From an uncultured Bacteroidales bacterium (lineage in GTDB: Bacteria; Bacteroidota; Bacteroidia; Bacteroidales; Bacteroidaceae): a stretch of DNA of 64,000 nt. Below, piece by piece: positions 1 through 7,510 of the stretch. Position 1 is the stretch's first letter, and each line of letters begins with the position of its first letter. The notes beneath the pieces are model-generated. The model made no database searches and was not told where the DNA came from. It worked only from the letters and a program-made list of their open reading frames with translations. The DNA lies in assembly GCA_945833885.1 (NCBI GenBank), contig CAMAFY010000007.1:1-64000 (forward strand), written 5' to 3'. Position numbers and translations under genes: made by a program.

Positions 1-4
1 TTCG

Positions 5-86
5 AAAATATCCTACATTTCCTACACCCGTGCCCCAAACGTCCAGTATTTATTGACGATTTCGGATGTAGGATTGGGTGTAGGAT
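5..86. repeat. Left arm of an 82-bp inverted repeat rich in TGTAGGAT
   Basis: This stretch is the exact reverse complement of 845-926. Pairing follows p to 931-p and the first mismatch is at base 87. Both arms contain several TGTAGGAT / ATCCTACA words, and more copies run on to base 115 before a T-run. The roughly 760 bp between the arms hold other repeats and no credible gene. A related patch lies at 45262-45385. Confidence 0.85.
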
Positions 87-159
87 AAGGTGTAGGATGT
101 AGGATTGGTGTAGTTTTTTTGGACCGTAATTCCGCTTTTCTTTGCATTTCGCTCATGCA

Positions 160-612
160 TATTGGATGAGCACGCCCCATAGGTTGTCTTTGTTGCCTTT
201 TATATCAGTTCAAATCAGTAAAATCCGTATTCAATTTTTCGCCCGAGGCCATGATTTCAAGAATCCGGATTGATCTGATTTTACGGATTTTACGATGCGG
301 ATGACATATACGCCGTAGGAAGAGCACGCCCCATAGATTGTCTTTGTTACCTTTTATATCAGTTTAAATCAGTAAAATCTGAATTTATTTTTGTCCACGA
401 GGCCATGATTTCAAGAATCCGGATTAATCTGATTTTACGGATTTTACGATGCGGATGACATATACGCCGTAGGTTGAGCACGCCCCATCGGTTGTTTTAT
501 ATCAGTTTAAATCAGCAAAATCCGTATTCAATTTTTCGCCCGAGGCCATGTTTTAGGAATCCGGATTAATCTGATTTTACGGATTTTACGGATTTTACGA
601 TGCGTATGATGT
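160..612. repeat. 154-bp tandem repeat, about three copies
   Basis: The phrase GAGCACGCCCCAT recurs near 169, 323 and 477, giving a 154-bp period. Each unit contains a paired block (AAATCAGTAAAATCCG, then CGGATTAATCTGATTTTA), so single units could fold back on themselves. Diverged copies of the same block recur at about 1125-1300 and 1495-1620. No reading frame is conserved across copies, so I read it as a non-coding repeat. Confidence 0.8.
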
Positions 613-844
613 TAATGCCATTATCCATGCACATTTCGCAGTTGTCATTGTTGTCCCTGTTGTCCAAGTTGTCGTAAATCCACACACCTCACATGGAGAA
701 ATGCATTTAGGCATGCTCACACTTCCGTATTCTCCCACACATTTGAAGAAAACTGATTTGAATCGTGCAGTTCCCTTATGCATTTTGCCTCTTATTTGTG
801 CATTTTTACAAGAAAAACGAGGCTATCCTACACCCGAAAACGCA

Positions 845-926
845 ATCCTACACCCAATCCTACATCCGAAATCGTCAATAAATACTGGACGTTTGGGGCA
901 CGGGTGTAGGAAATGTAGGATATTTT
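845..926. repeat. Right arm of the 82-bp inverted repeat
   Basis: Exact reverse complement of 5-86. The flank just before it (about 760-840, a GCATTTTGC-like word and AAAAACGAGG) resembles 45470-45600, so the two loci seem to be relics of one larger repeated unit. Nothing identifiable is encoded. Confidence 0.85.
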
Positions 927-993
927 TCCAAAACTTTTTTCGGGGGGAGAGAAGAGACATTGGTCCGGGGGTTAAGGAGGGAGGTTTACCAAG

Positions 994-1099
994 CTAATTT
1001 ATAGAACACCCCTTAAAAACATCGGACTTCTTTGGGCAAAAGTACGGATGTTTTGCATCGAAAGTACGGATGTTTGCCTCAAAGAAGTCCGATGTTTTT
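994..1099. repeat. Shared 21-bp word followed by a cruciform-like 22-bp-period array
   Basis: Bases 994-1014 form a 21-bp word that reappears identically at 41795-41815. Next, 1015-1034 and 1080-1099 are a perfect 20-bp inverted repeat. The 45 bp between them contain AGTACGGATGTTT at 1041 and again at 1063, exactly 22 bp apart, and the right arm carries a variant at 1086. The period matches the other 22-bp arrays in the window. Confidence 0.85.
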
Positions 1100-1179
1100 G
1101 ATTTCCGAAAAGGGGGAAGTATTGAATCCGGATTAATCTGATTTTACAGATTTTACCCTGCGGACGTAATAAACACCGT

Positions 1180-1802
1180 TGGACATGTACGCCCCAAAGG
1201 TTGTTTATATCAGTTCAAATCAGTATAATCCGGATTCATTTTTGTCCCCGAGGCCATGTTTTAGGAATCCGGATTTATCTGATTTTACGGATTTACGATG
1301 AGGATTTATACGTCGTTGGACGAGCACGCCCCGAAGGGGCAAGAGGAACCTAGCCCAGGGCAGAGCGAGTACAACGAGCGGCACCCTGGGTACCGGACCA
1401 CCCACATACCCTGCGCCCTAAAAGCGGCAGCAGGGAACAATGGAGGTTTCATCCGGATTTACATTTCGAACGTTTCCTCTTGCCCCTGCTATCGATTGTT
1501 TATATCAGTTCAAATCAGCTTAATCCGAATTCATTTTCGCTGGATTCATTTTCGCCCGAGGACATGTTTTAGGAATACGAATTTATCTGATTTAACCGAT
1601 TTGACCTCGCGGAAGACATATACGCTGTTGGACGAGCACGGGCTGAAGGCCCAAGAGGAACCTAGCCCAGGGCAGAGCGAGTACAACGAGCGGCACCCTG
1701 GGTACCGGACCACCCACATACCCTGCGCCCTGAAAGTGGCAGCAGGGAACATTGGAAGTTCCATCCGGAAATACATTTCGAACGTTTCCTCTTGCCCCTG
1801 TA
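1180..1802. repeat. Two direct copies of a ~300-bp composite repeat containing a CCCAGGG/CCCTGGG hairpin
   Basis: The ~170 bp from about 1318 reappear nearly unchanged from about 1630 (CCTAGCCCAGGG at 1349 and 1661). Each copy has CCCAGGG...CCCTGGG arms that would form a hairpin, and each is preceded by a copy of the AAATCAG/ATCCGG block. An open frame crosses the region, but it is made of the repeat itself, so I do not call a gene. Confidence 0.8.
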
Positions 1803-1825
1803 GGGCGCGGACCATCCGGATACAT

Positions 1826-1902
1826 CTTACCCAGGGTGTCATTCGCTACGCTCATTCTGCCCTGAGCTAGGTTCCTTTTGGGCTTTCAGCCCGTACAAGT
1901 CC
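1826..1902. repeat. Inverted, partial copy of the CCCAGGG repeat
   Basis: ACCCAGGGTG...CTCTGCCCTGAGCTAGGTTCC-like sequence is the reverse orientation of the repeat at 1340-1400 and 1655-1715, with substitutions. A further inverted copy lies at 30935-31035. The rest of the gap up to the first gene holds only the duplicated block at 1988-2083. Confidence 0.7.
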
Positions 1903-1987
1903 TATAAAGTTTCCTTGTTGTCCGTCGTCTACTTGCAGGCAGGTTGTCGTTAATCATATACAATAAGGACTAAATCTCCCGGACAGC

Positions 1988-2083
1988 TCCCCTCTCCGCC
2001 ATCCTCTTCCGGAAATACAAGTCTGTGAAATCGGGAGAAGAGGTGGCGCGAGGGGGAAGGGAACACAATCGGTTATGAAGAAC
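1988..2083. repeat. ~91-bp block duplicated at 3836-3932
   Basis: Both copies begin CTCCGCCATCCT, share the core TACAAGTCTGTGAAATCGGG and end near ATGAAGAAC, with about 80-85 percent identity. Each copy lies upstream or downstream of a small exported-protein gene on the minus strand. They may mark a duplicated segment boundary or a mobile remnant. Confidence 0.75.
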
Positions 2084-2156
2084 AAAGGTGTGTGTCAGGA
2101 ATGCTCTTATTTCCTCGCTCATTTTTTGTGGGACGGCACCTTCAGCCAGACTGGAA

Positions 2157-2687
2157 TCAGATGCTCATGCCAAGTTTCAGATAAATTCCGCCGTAATCGT
2201 CGATGACAGAGTTTTTTGTGAAGTTGTACTGATAGCCAACGCCGAAAAACAGCATGCCTGGGTGGTAATTCAGTTCTCCTCGGACAATTGTGGCCTTGGG
2301 CATGGTATGTCCCACGGTGTGCCCTGCTCCTGCACGGAGTTCCAGCGGGGATTTTTTCCACAACTTGGTGCCCACGAGGCCCATAAGTTCGTGGCTGCTG
2401 CGGGTGCCGAGGGGAGTGCTGAGCATACCATAGTTGTAACCGAAGGAGATGTGCATACACTTGACGAGAAAATAGCCGAACTCGAGGTGCAGGCGCATGG
2501 CCTGGCAGTGGTCCATCTTAAAGCCAACTTCCGTGGCTGCCTCATAGTGAAGTCTTGACACTTGTGTGGCAATTTTTACGATGCGCAGGGAGTCCTTCTC
2601 GGGTATGGGGACTTCCGACTGCGCGTTTGCCATTTGCGGGACAAGCATGGCCAACAGGCCGATAAGCAAAGAAAGAAATTTTTTCAT
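2157..2687 (-). CDS. Small exported outer-membrane beta-barrel-like protein
   Basis: This 176-residue protein begins with a clear cleavable signal peptide (MKK, hydrophobic core, cut after ANAQ at about residue 23). The mature part has alternating aromatic and small residues (for example FGYNYGMLS, FFGVGYQYNF) and ends in a short hydrophobic strand, as small 8-strand outer-membrane beta-barrels do. I do not recognise a named family. It starts 14 bp after the upstream lipoprotein gene on the same strand, so the two are probably co-transcribed. Their A+T content is higher than that of neighbouring housekeeping genes. The function is unknown; a barrel is an inference from the strand pattern. Confidence 0.75.
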   Translation of the reverse strand: MKKFLSLLIGLLAMLVPQMANAQSEVPIPEKDSLRIVKIATQVSRLHYEAATEVGFKMDHCQAMRLHLEFGYFLVKCMHISFGYNYGMLSTPLGTRSSHELMGLVGTKLWKKSPLELRAGAGHTVGHTMPKATIVRGELNYHPGMLFFGVGYQYNFTKNSVIDDYGGIYLKLGMSI

Positions 2688-2701
2688 GGTATACAGGTTA
2701 T

Positions 2702-3679
2702 TTAAGGTGTAACTTCAAAATTCCAAAGTCTTATGCTTGCGTTGCTTATAGAAAGTATTGTTTCCAAACGGTTCTTCACTTCTGTTGGTACGTTTGCATT
2801 GCCTATGACATAAGTTGCTTCTGCAGCAAAATCACCGTTATCCTCATCAAAGTCTATCTCTTCCAAGCGCTCAAAGATTGCCTTTATCACTTGGAATTCC
2901 GAAGACATTTCCGGATATGTTTGAATAAACGTCTGGATGCATTGGTCCAAGGTTTCTGAGTTCATACATACGTCAGTAACAAAATTGACTGCCACCGTAT
3001 CGCAACTCTCTGTGTTATACTGCAATCCCGTGTGCTCGTTGTAATACTCTATTTTTAGTGATATCAATGAATCCAGTTCTACAGCAGGCATGTCCAGCAT
3101 GCTATTGCCGTACTCATTATATAAATCTGTAATAATCTGGTTATGGTAATATCCTGCCAAATGCGCTGTTGCATCGCTGGAGCTACCGGGATATGTACCG
3201 AAATCTGTTCCGGACTTCCAATATGTGGAGTCATTGAGGATTGGCGTTGGTCCCCCGGAATTTGCAGAAGTAACTCTCTGGGGCTTAAAGTTTTCCAGCT
3301 TTGCTTCTTCTTCTCTTCTCTTAAATTCTTTATAGGTGCAGATTGAAGTAGATATCGATATACCTATGCAAAAGCTGTTATTTGTAAATTTGGTGTTTTT
3401 GACTCCCCCCAACGCATCTGACATCACAACACGAAACCATTTCCAGAATACTTTCCAACCTGGCCCTCTGGTTTCAGCAGACTCTTGAAGTCCCAAGCTC
3501 TTATTTTTGCAGTTTTCCGGTATCTGAATGGAATAGATTTTCATAGTCATGTCCTCGTAAGGATCTGATATGGCTGTCTCTATTACTGCATTTGTTTCTT
3601 CCTCGCAGTTTGCACATGATACAAAGGAAAGAACGATTCCCAAGAGAAGAATAATGGGATAAAAGAAATGTTTTCTCAT
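2702..3679 (-). CDS. Lipoprotein of unknown function
   Basis: I place the start at the ATG at 3679, which gives 325 residues. The frame extends 13 codons upstream but those residues are not signal-like. The N-terminus is a lipoprotein signal (MRKHFF, hydrophobic stretch, VSC with Cys22). The mature protein is acidic and serine-rich, with many Asn and Tyr residues (DEDNGDF, YYNEHTGLQYN), and I recognise no domain. The 14-bp gap to the beta-barrel-like gene downstream suggests an operon. A+T content is raised. It is probably attached to the outer membrane, but nothing in the sequence assigns a function. Confidence 0.75.
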   Translation of the reverse strand: MRKHFFYPIILLLGIVLSFVSCANCEEETNAVIETAISDPYEDMTMKIYSIQIPENCKNKSLGLQESAETRGPGWKVFWKWFRVVMSDALGGVKNTKFTNNSFCIGISISTSICTYKEFKRREEEAKLENFKPQRVTSANSGGPTPILNDSTYWKSGTDFGTYPGSSSDATAHLAGYYHNQIITDLYNEYGNSMLDMPAVELDSLISLKIEYYNEHTGLQYNTESCDTVAVNFVTDVCMNSETLDQCIQTFIQTYPEMSSEFQVIKAIFERLEEIDFDEDNGDFAAEATYVIGNANVPTEVKNRLETILSISNASIRLWNFEVTP

Positions 3680-3835
3680 AGTATGGATTTTGTTTTGTGA
3701 GTACTGTTGTTTCTGCACTGTAAAGAGTGCCTTATCCTGTTACATTTTAATTACTTTTCGCATAGGCATCAATTTAGTTATTCCTACTCTTTTCTGGCTT
3801 TTCGGTTTCTGCCATCTAATGTATTCTTTTGGTCT

Positions 3836-3932
3836 CCCCCCCTCCGCCATCCTGTTCTTGAATTACAAGTCTGTGAAATCGGGAGAAGAGGTGGCGGGAG
3901 AGAGAAGGGAAATACAATCAGTGATGAAGAAC
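3836..3932. repeat. Second copy of the ~91-bp duplicated block
   Basis: Direct copy of 1988-2083. It sits between the lipoprotein gene start (3679) and the end of the next minus-strand gene (4110). The rest of this 430-bp gap holds only the possible gene remnant at 3957-4058. Confidence 0.75.
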
Positions 3933-3956
3933 TATGTTGTGTGGCGTTGTCACAGC

Positions 3957-4058
3957 CTATTTCAGCACCTTCCGGCCGTTCTCGATGAAGATGTCGCGAG
4001 CGTTGCCGTCGGCACTGCGGACGTCCGGATCGTGATGAGATACGTCCTGTGAGGTACT
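3957..4058 (-). pseudogene. Possible 3' remnant of a secreted-protein gene
   Basis: On minus, a short frame ends in DGNARDIFIENGRKVLK before a TAG at 3957-3959. That ending resembles the C-termini of many secreted Prevotella proteins (a GIYIVNGKKV-type tail). No start or upstream domain is present, because the 5' side runs into the next gene. It could be the stub of a gene lost when the 91-bp block was duplicated, or it could be chance. Confidence 0.25.
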
Positions 4059-4109
4059 ATGGCCTACTCTGGGGGTGCGAAGAGCCCATAAAGACAGAAT
4101 CTTTGCCGT

Positions 4110-4511
4110 TTACTGTTTGCAGAACGTTGCACCATAATATCCGCTATGGACAAGTACAAAAGTGTAATACCCGGAATAGAGTTCAGAGACATCAATATAG
4201 AAGGGTGCGTATGGAGAAAGATAGCCTTCGCCGGTGAGGACGGTTTCGCGTTCTTCGTTGACAATGCAATAGGAGAAGTTGCCGAACTCTGTGCTTGCCG
4301 TCAGACTTATCTGTCCATTCCCATACGTACATACGGGCAAGGTGCATCCCTTGCCGGGAATACGATGGATTGGCAGGTTACCTCTTTGGAAACTGTCACC
4401 TATATCCCCCGGAGAGACCGGAACGAGGTTGAGTGTGTCAGGTACCACGCACTGCGCCATACCTGCGAGGGGTGCCATGCATCCCAAAAGGAAAAGAAGG
4501 AGTTGTTTCAT
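4110..4511 (-). CDS. Small secreted DUF3244-like protein
   Basis: The true start is the ATG at 4511 (133 residues, MKQLLLFLL signal, cut after GMAQ). The frame is open upstream, but that part overlaps the promoter. The mature domain has the strand pattern of DUF3244, a small immunoglobulin-like domain of Bacteroidales secreted proteins: a segment like FSYCIVNEERETVLTG, then FYIDVSELYSGYYTFVLV, equivalent to the usual I-D-V-S-x-L-x-x-G-x-Y-x-x-x-L block. The family has no firmly known function. The gene has its own promoter (4533-4565) and is divergent from the TPR-HTH regulator gene, which might therefore control it. Confidence 0.7.
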   Translation of the reverse strand: MKQLLLFLLGCMAPLAGMAQCVVPDTLNLVPVSPGDIGDSFQRGNLPIHRIPGKGCTLPVCTYGNGQISLTASTEFGNFSYCIVNEERETVLTGEGYLSPYAPFYIDVSELYSGYYTFVLVHSGYYGATFCKQ

Positions 4512-4532
4512 GGTTCGTCGGTTTTTGTGCCG

Positions 4533-4565
4533 CAAATATAGTGACACCCTCTCTGAACTTCCAAA
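4533..4565 (-). promoter_or_regulatory. Bacteroidetes-type promoter of the DUF3244-like gene
   Basis: On minus, -33 TTTG (4562-4565) is followed after 21 bp by -7 TATATTTG (4533-4540). Transcription would start about 15 bp upstream of the ATG at 4511. Confidence 0.7.
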
Positions 4566-4844
4566 TTTTTTATGTTCGATTTTGTTGGGGTCTGAAAAAA
4601 AGTGAGGGAGCGAAGTGTGCAATTTTGTTGCGATGGCTGATAATCAACGTGTTACAAAACCGTCCAAAATTCATGTTTTTCAGCCTCAAATCCCGATTTC
4701 TGTGGTGTTTCGTCGGTTGTTGCCGTGGGTGTCTCCGACGGAGTTCCGTGCGTTTCCGGCGGTCCATACCTTTCTGCTTTCCGTATGCAAGGCACATTTT
4801 TCGGCAGAAAAGGATGGGTATGTGCAGATTTCCACGTCATCGGG

Positions 4845-4875
4845 TTTGGAATGTCACGGATTTTATATAAATTTG
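4845..4875 (+). promoter_or_regulatory. Bacteroidetes-type promoter of the TPR-HTH gene
   Basis: -33 TTTG (4845-4848), an exact 19-bp spacer and -7 TAAATTTG (4868-4875). The predicted start is about 4882, giving a leader of roughly 13 nt before the ATG at 4895. About 280 bp separate it from the divergent promoter at 4533-4565. Confidence 0.8.
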
Positions 4876-4894
4876 TGGACCCAAACAGAAAGGC

Positions 4895-6478
4895 ATGAAA
4901 TCACAGACCACACTCATTTTTCTGCTGTTTATTATTTTATATGGTCTACCGGCATGTAGGGAAGACCGCAGTATCCGCCCCGAAATCCTCGAGGTGGAGT
5001 CGATTGTAGATTCCCTGCCGGAAAAGGCGCTTGAGATGTTGAAGACAGAACCTTTGGCCACGGGTGCGGCTTCGGAGGCGGAACGCATGAAGATGGCGCT
5101 CCTGAAGAACAAGGCGGAGGACAAACTGTATGTGGAGCATAAGAACGACAGCACGATGAAGGCTGTGGTAGCATATTATAAGGAAAACGGTACGCCGGCA
5201 GAACAGATGGAGGCCTATTACCAGCTGGGCGGGACATACCGCGACAAGCACGATGGGCCGAAGGCCATCGAATGCTACACCCAGGCCATGATTATCGGTG
5301 AGGAGCACCCTGAAGCCACTTCCAGGAAACTGCTTTCGCGCGTCTATGGACAGCTTGCATGGTTGGTCAATAACCAGAGAAACACCAAGCTGGCGTTGGA
5401 AATTGCCCGTAAGAAAAGCCGGCTCTATGGCGACAAAGACTATTACAGCCTCCAGGAACTGGGCTGCGCATTTATGGAGGACAACCAGTATGACTCGGCA
5501 GTATATTACATGAGGACTGCGTGCCAGGCAGTGGACCGGCTGCAACCTGTCGACACGGCGGAGATGCTCCTTGTCTATGGTTCGGCGCTGGTGCATGGAG
5601 CAAAGATGAAGAACGAGGCACTGGTGGAGGACTGCTACGAGAGGCTGCGCCATTTCAGGAACGATGTCCTTCCGGACATTGCCCTTGACGGAAAGCACTA
5701 TTATTTCAGACGCGTCAATACCGATTCCGCCATCAAATATCTGGAAATGGCCTACAGGAAGGACACCGTGCTCGAACGGCGTATGGGCGAGGCGGTCTCC
5801 CTCTGCCACCTTCATTACAAAGTCGGCAACCAGCTGATGGCCTTGAGGTATTCCCTGGAGCGGGACTCGATGTATGCCATATTCGCCGACGAACTGCAAT
5901 ACCAGCAGGCGGCAAACGCCTACAACCAATACGTCTATGAACGGGACATGCAGAAGGAACTGCAGATGGCGCAGGCGCGCTTCAACGCTGAGAGGAAACT
6001 GAACATTGCGTTGCTTTTGCTTGTTGTGTGCAGCATTGCCGGAGTGGTTCTGTTCAAGCGTTTCCGGAGAGCGCGGAAAAGCTGGGCGGACGAAACGGAG
6101 CGGCTGATGAAGGACTCGGAAGCATTGCGCAAGGACCTCAAGCAACATCAGCAACTTCACAGGCGGATAAACCGCGAGCAGTTGTGCGTCAGACTCCACC
6201 AACAGGCCCGGAAACCGGAACGCGAGGCACGGGCAACGCCTGAACTGATTCGGGATGTGGTAGAGACCATTGCCGCCGAAAATCCCGAACTTGTGGCAAG
6301 GACGGAAGCCTGCAATCCGAAACTCAAGGAGTTGGACCTGCTGATGCTCTACCTCCGTGCATTGGGAATGAACCAGAGCGAGACGGCGAAACTACTCGGA
6401 CGCTCGCGCTCGACGGTGAGTCACCGCATGAGTGACCTGCAAGCGGACTTCCCGGAACTTGAGGTGGAAGAAGACTGA
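4895..6478 (+). CDS. Membrane-anchored TPR protein with C-terminal helix-turn-helix
   Basis: This 527-residue protein has an N-terminal signal with a possible lipobox (LPAC, Cys21). A helical, TPR-like region spans residues ~40-360 (for example YYQLGGTYRDKHDGPKAIEC). A single membrane helix follows at ~369-390 (LNIALLLLVVCSIAGVVLF), then a charged coiled coil. The C-terminal helix-turn-helix (~489-527) reads MNQSETAKLLGRSRSTVSHR. This is the layout of Bacteroidetes one-component regulators in which periplasmic TPRs sense and a cytoplasmic HTH binds DNA. The target is not visible; the divergent DUF3244-like gene is the nearest candidate. The start is supported by a well-formed promoter 20 bp upstream. 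Confidence 0.8.
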   Translation: MKSQTTLIFLLFIILYGLPACREDRSIRPEILEVESIVDSLPEKALEMLKTEPLATGAASEAERMKMALLKNKAEDKLYVEHKNDSTMKAVVAYYKENGTPAEQMEAYYQLGGTYRDKHDGPKAIECYTQAMIIGEEHPEATSRKLLSRVYGQLAWLVNNQRNTKLALEIARKKSRLYGDKDYYSLQELGCAFMEDNQYDSAVYYMRTACQAVDRLQPVDTAEMLLVYGSALVHGAKMKNEALVEDCYERLRHFRNDVLPDIALDGKHYYFRRVNTDSAIKYLEMAYRKDTVLERRMGEAVSLCHLHYKVGNQLMALRYSLERDSMYAIFADELQYQQAANAYNQYVYERDMQKELQMAQARFNAERKLNIALLLLVVCSIAGVVLFKRFRRARKSWADETERLMKDSEALRKDLKQHQQLHRRINREQLCVRLHQQARKPEREARATPELIRDVVETIAAENPELVARTEACNPKLKELDLLMLYLRALGMNQSETAKLLGRSRSTVSHRMSDLQADFPELEVEED

Positions 6479-6615
6479 GGAGCGGCAGCACCCATCCGAG
6501 GAATTCCTGCTGCATGGTTGCCGGCTCATGACATCCGCACCTTGCATCCCTGACAGGCACTGCTGACCCGATATGCTGTGCAGACGATGCGGCAGTTCAC
6601 CCCTAAAGACAAAGG

Positions 6616-6656
6616 AGACAGGGTGTGTGGCACATTGAAGGCCACACACCCTGTCT
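6616..6656 (-). terminator. Strong hairpin downstream of the esterase gene
   Basis: A perfect 16-bp stem (6616-6631 with 6641-6656) has a 9-nt loop. The minus side is followed by a pyrimidine-rich stretch rather than a clean T-run. It lies about 100 bp past the esterase stop and 140 bp past the TPR-HTH stop, so it may serve both convergent genes. Confidence 0.6.
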
Positions 6657-6753
6657 GGTGTATACGGGGCGCCCGAAAAACGCCGTTAATTTATGCAGGC
6701 GAAACGGTTGCGAGGTGGAAGGCGGAACGTTGCCGATGCTCCACCCGCCGGCA

Positions 6754-7491
6754 TTACCCTGCAAGAATCTTCTCGATGAAGTACGGGGCCTGTTGGCGCC
6801 AGTATGGCCAGTCGTGTGCGACATCGTGTCCCCAATAGTCGAACCATGCCGGCACACCTTTTTCCTTGAGGATGCGGTCCATGATGCGCGTGCTCCAGAG
6901 CAACTGCTCCTCCCATGCTCCCTGTCCCACGCAGAAGATGATTCTGCGCTGGCGGTAGGTCTGCATCCATGGATGGTCGGAGGGCATGTTCGGGAGGAAG
7001 TCCTGCGGAGAGTTGGCGTAGACCAGTTCGTCCGTGTAGTCGTCGAAGCCGTATGATGCATGGAACAGTCCGCTCAGCGCCAGCATGCCGTTGAAGAGGT
7101 CGGGACGTCGGAAGAAGAAGTTTGCCGCATGGAATCCGCCCATGGAGCATCCGATGGTGAAGAACATCTGCCGTTCGTTGCAGCGGACGTTGGGGAGCAG
7201 TTCGTCAACGACGTAGTAGAACCACCGTTCCTGCTGTTCGATGCGCCAGCGCTTGTCGCCTCCCTTGTTTGACCATGTCTCCTGGTCGATGCTGTCAACA
7301 CAGATGATGCGTATGCGTCCGCTCTCGATGAAGGGCGCGAGGACAGCAATCATCCCGTAGTCCTCCCAGTCGAAGAAGCGCCCGTCCTGGCATGCAAAGG
7401 CGAGAAAAGCCTGCCCGTCGTGGCCGTAGACCTTATATTCCATGTCGCGGCAGAGGTTATGGCTCCACCATTTATGATATTCAATGTGCAT
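6754..7491 (-). CDS. Cytoplasmic alpha/beta-hydrolase, putative esterase
   Basis: At 245 residues and without a signal peptide, this protein fits the Esterase (PF00756) group of alpha/beta hydrolases. The nucleophile elbow is GCSMGG with Ser116. A late WGHDVAHDW segment offers the catalytic His, with an acidic residue between. It is rich in Trp and Phe, and it is short for the family, consistent with a single catalytic domain. The gene starts 19 bp after the ATP-grasp gene on the same strand, so it is almost certainly co-transcribed and probably acts on a related compound. The substrate cannot be read from the sequence; acyl, peptide-ester or thioester bonds are all possible. Confidence 0.75.
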   Translation of the reverse strand: MHIEYHKWWSHNLCRDMEYKVYGHDGQAFLAFACQDGRFFDWEDYGMIAVLAPFIESGRIRIICVDSIDQETWSNKGGDKRWRIEQQERWFYYVVDELLPNVRCNERQMFFTIGCSMGGFHAANFFFRRPDLFNGMLALSGLFHASYGFDDYTDELVYANSPQDFLPNMPSDHPWMQTYRQRRIIFCVGQGAWEEQLLWSTRIMDRILKEKGVPAWFDYWGHDVAHDWPYWRQQAPYFIEKILAG

Positions 7492-7510
7492 AGTGCTTTC
7501 GGGTTAAAGG

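Noticed and set aside
701..997. 98-residue open frame
   Set aside because: It consists of the TGTAGGAT inverted-repeat arm and its flank, read in one of several equally open frames.
1298..1870. 190-residue open frame over the CCCAGGG repeats
   Set aside because: It is made of two copies of a hairpin repeat and has no signal, domain or promoter. The protein repeats only because the DNA repeats.
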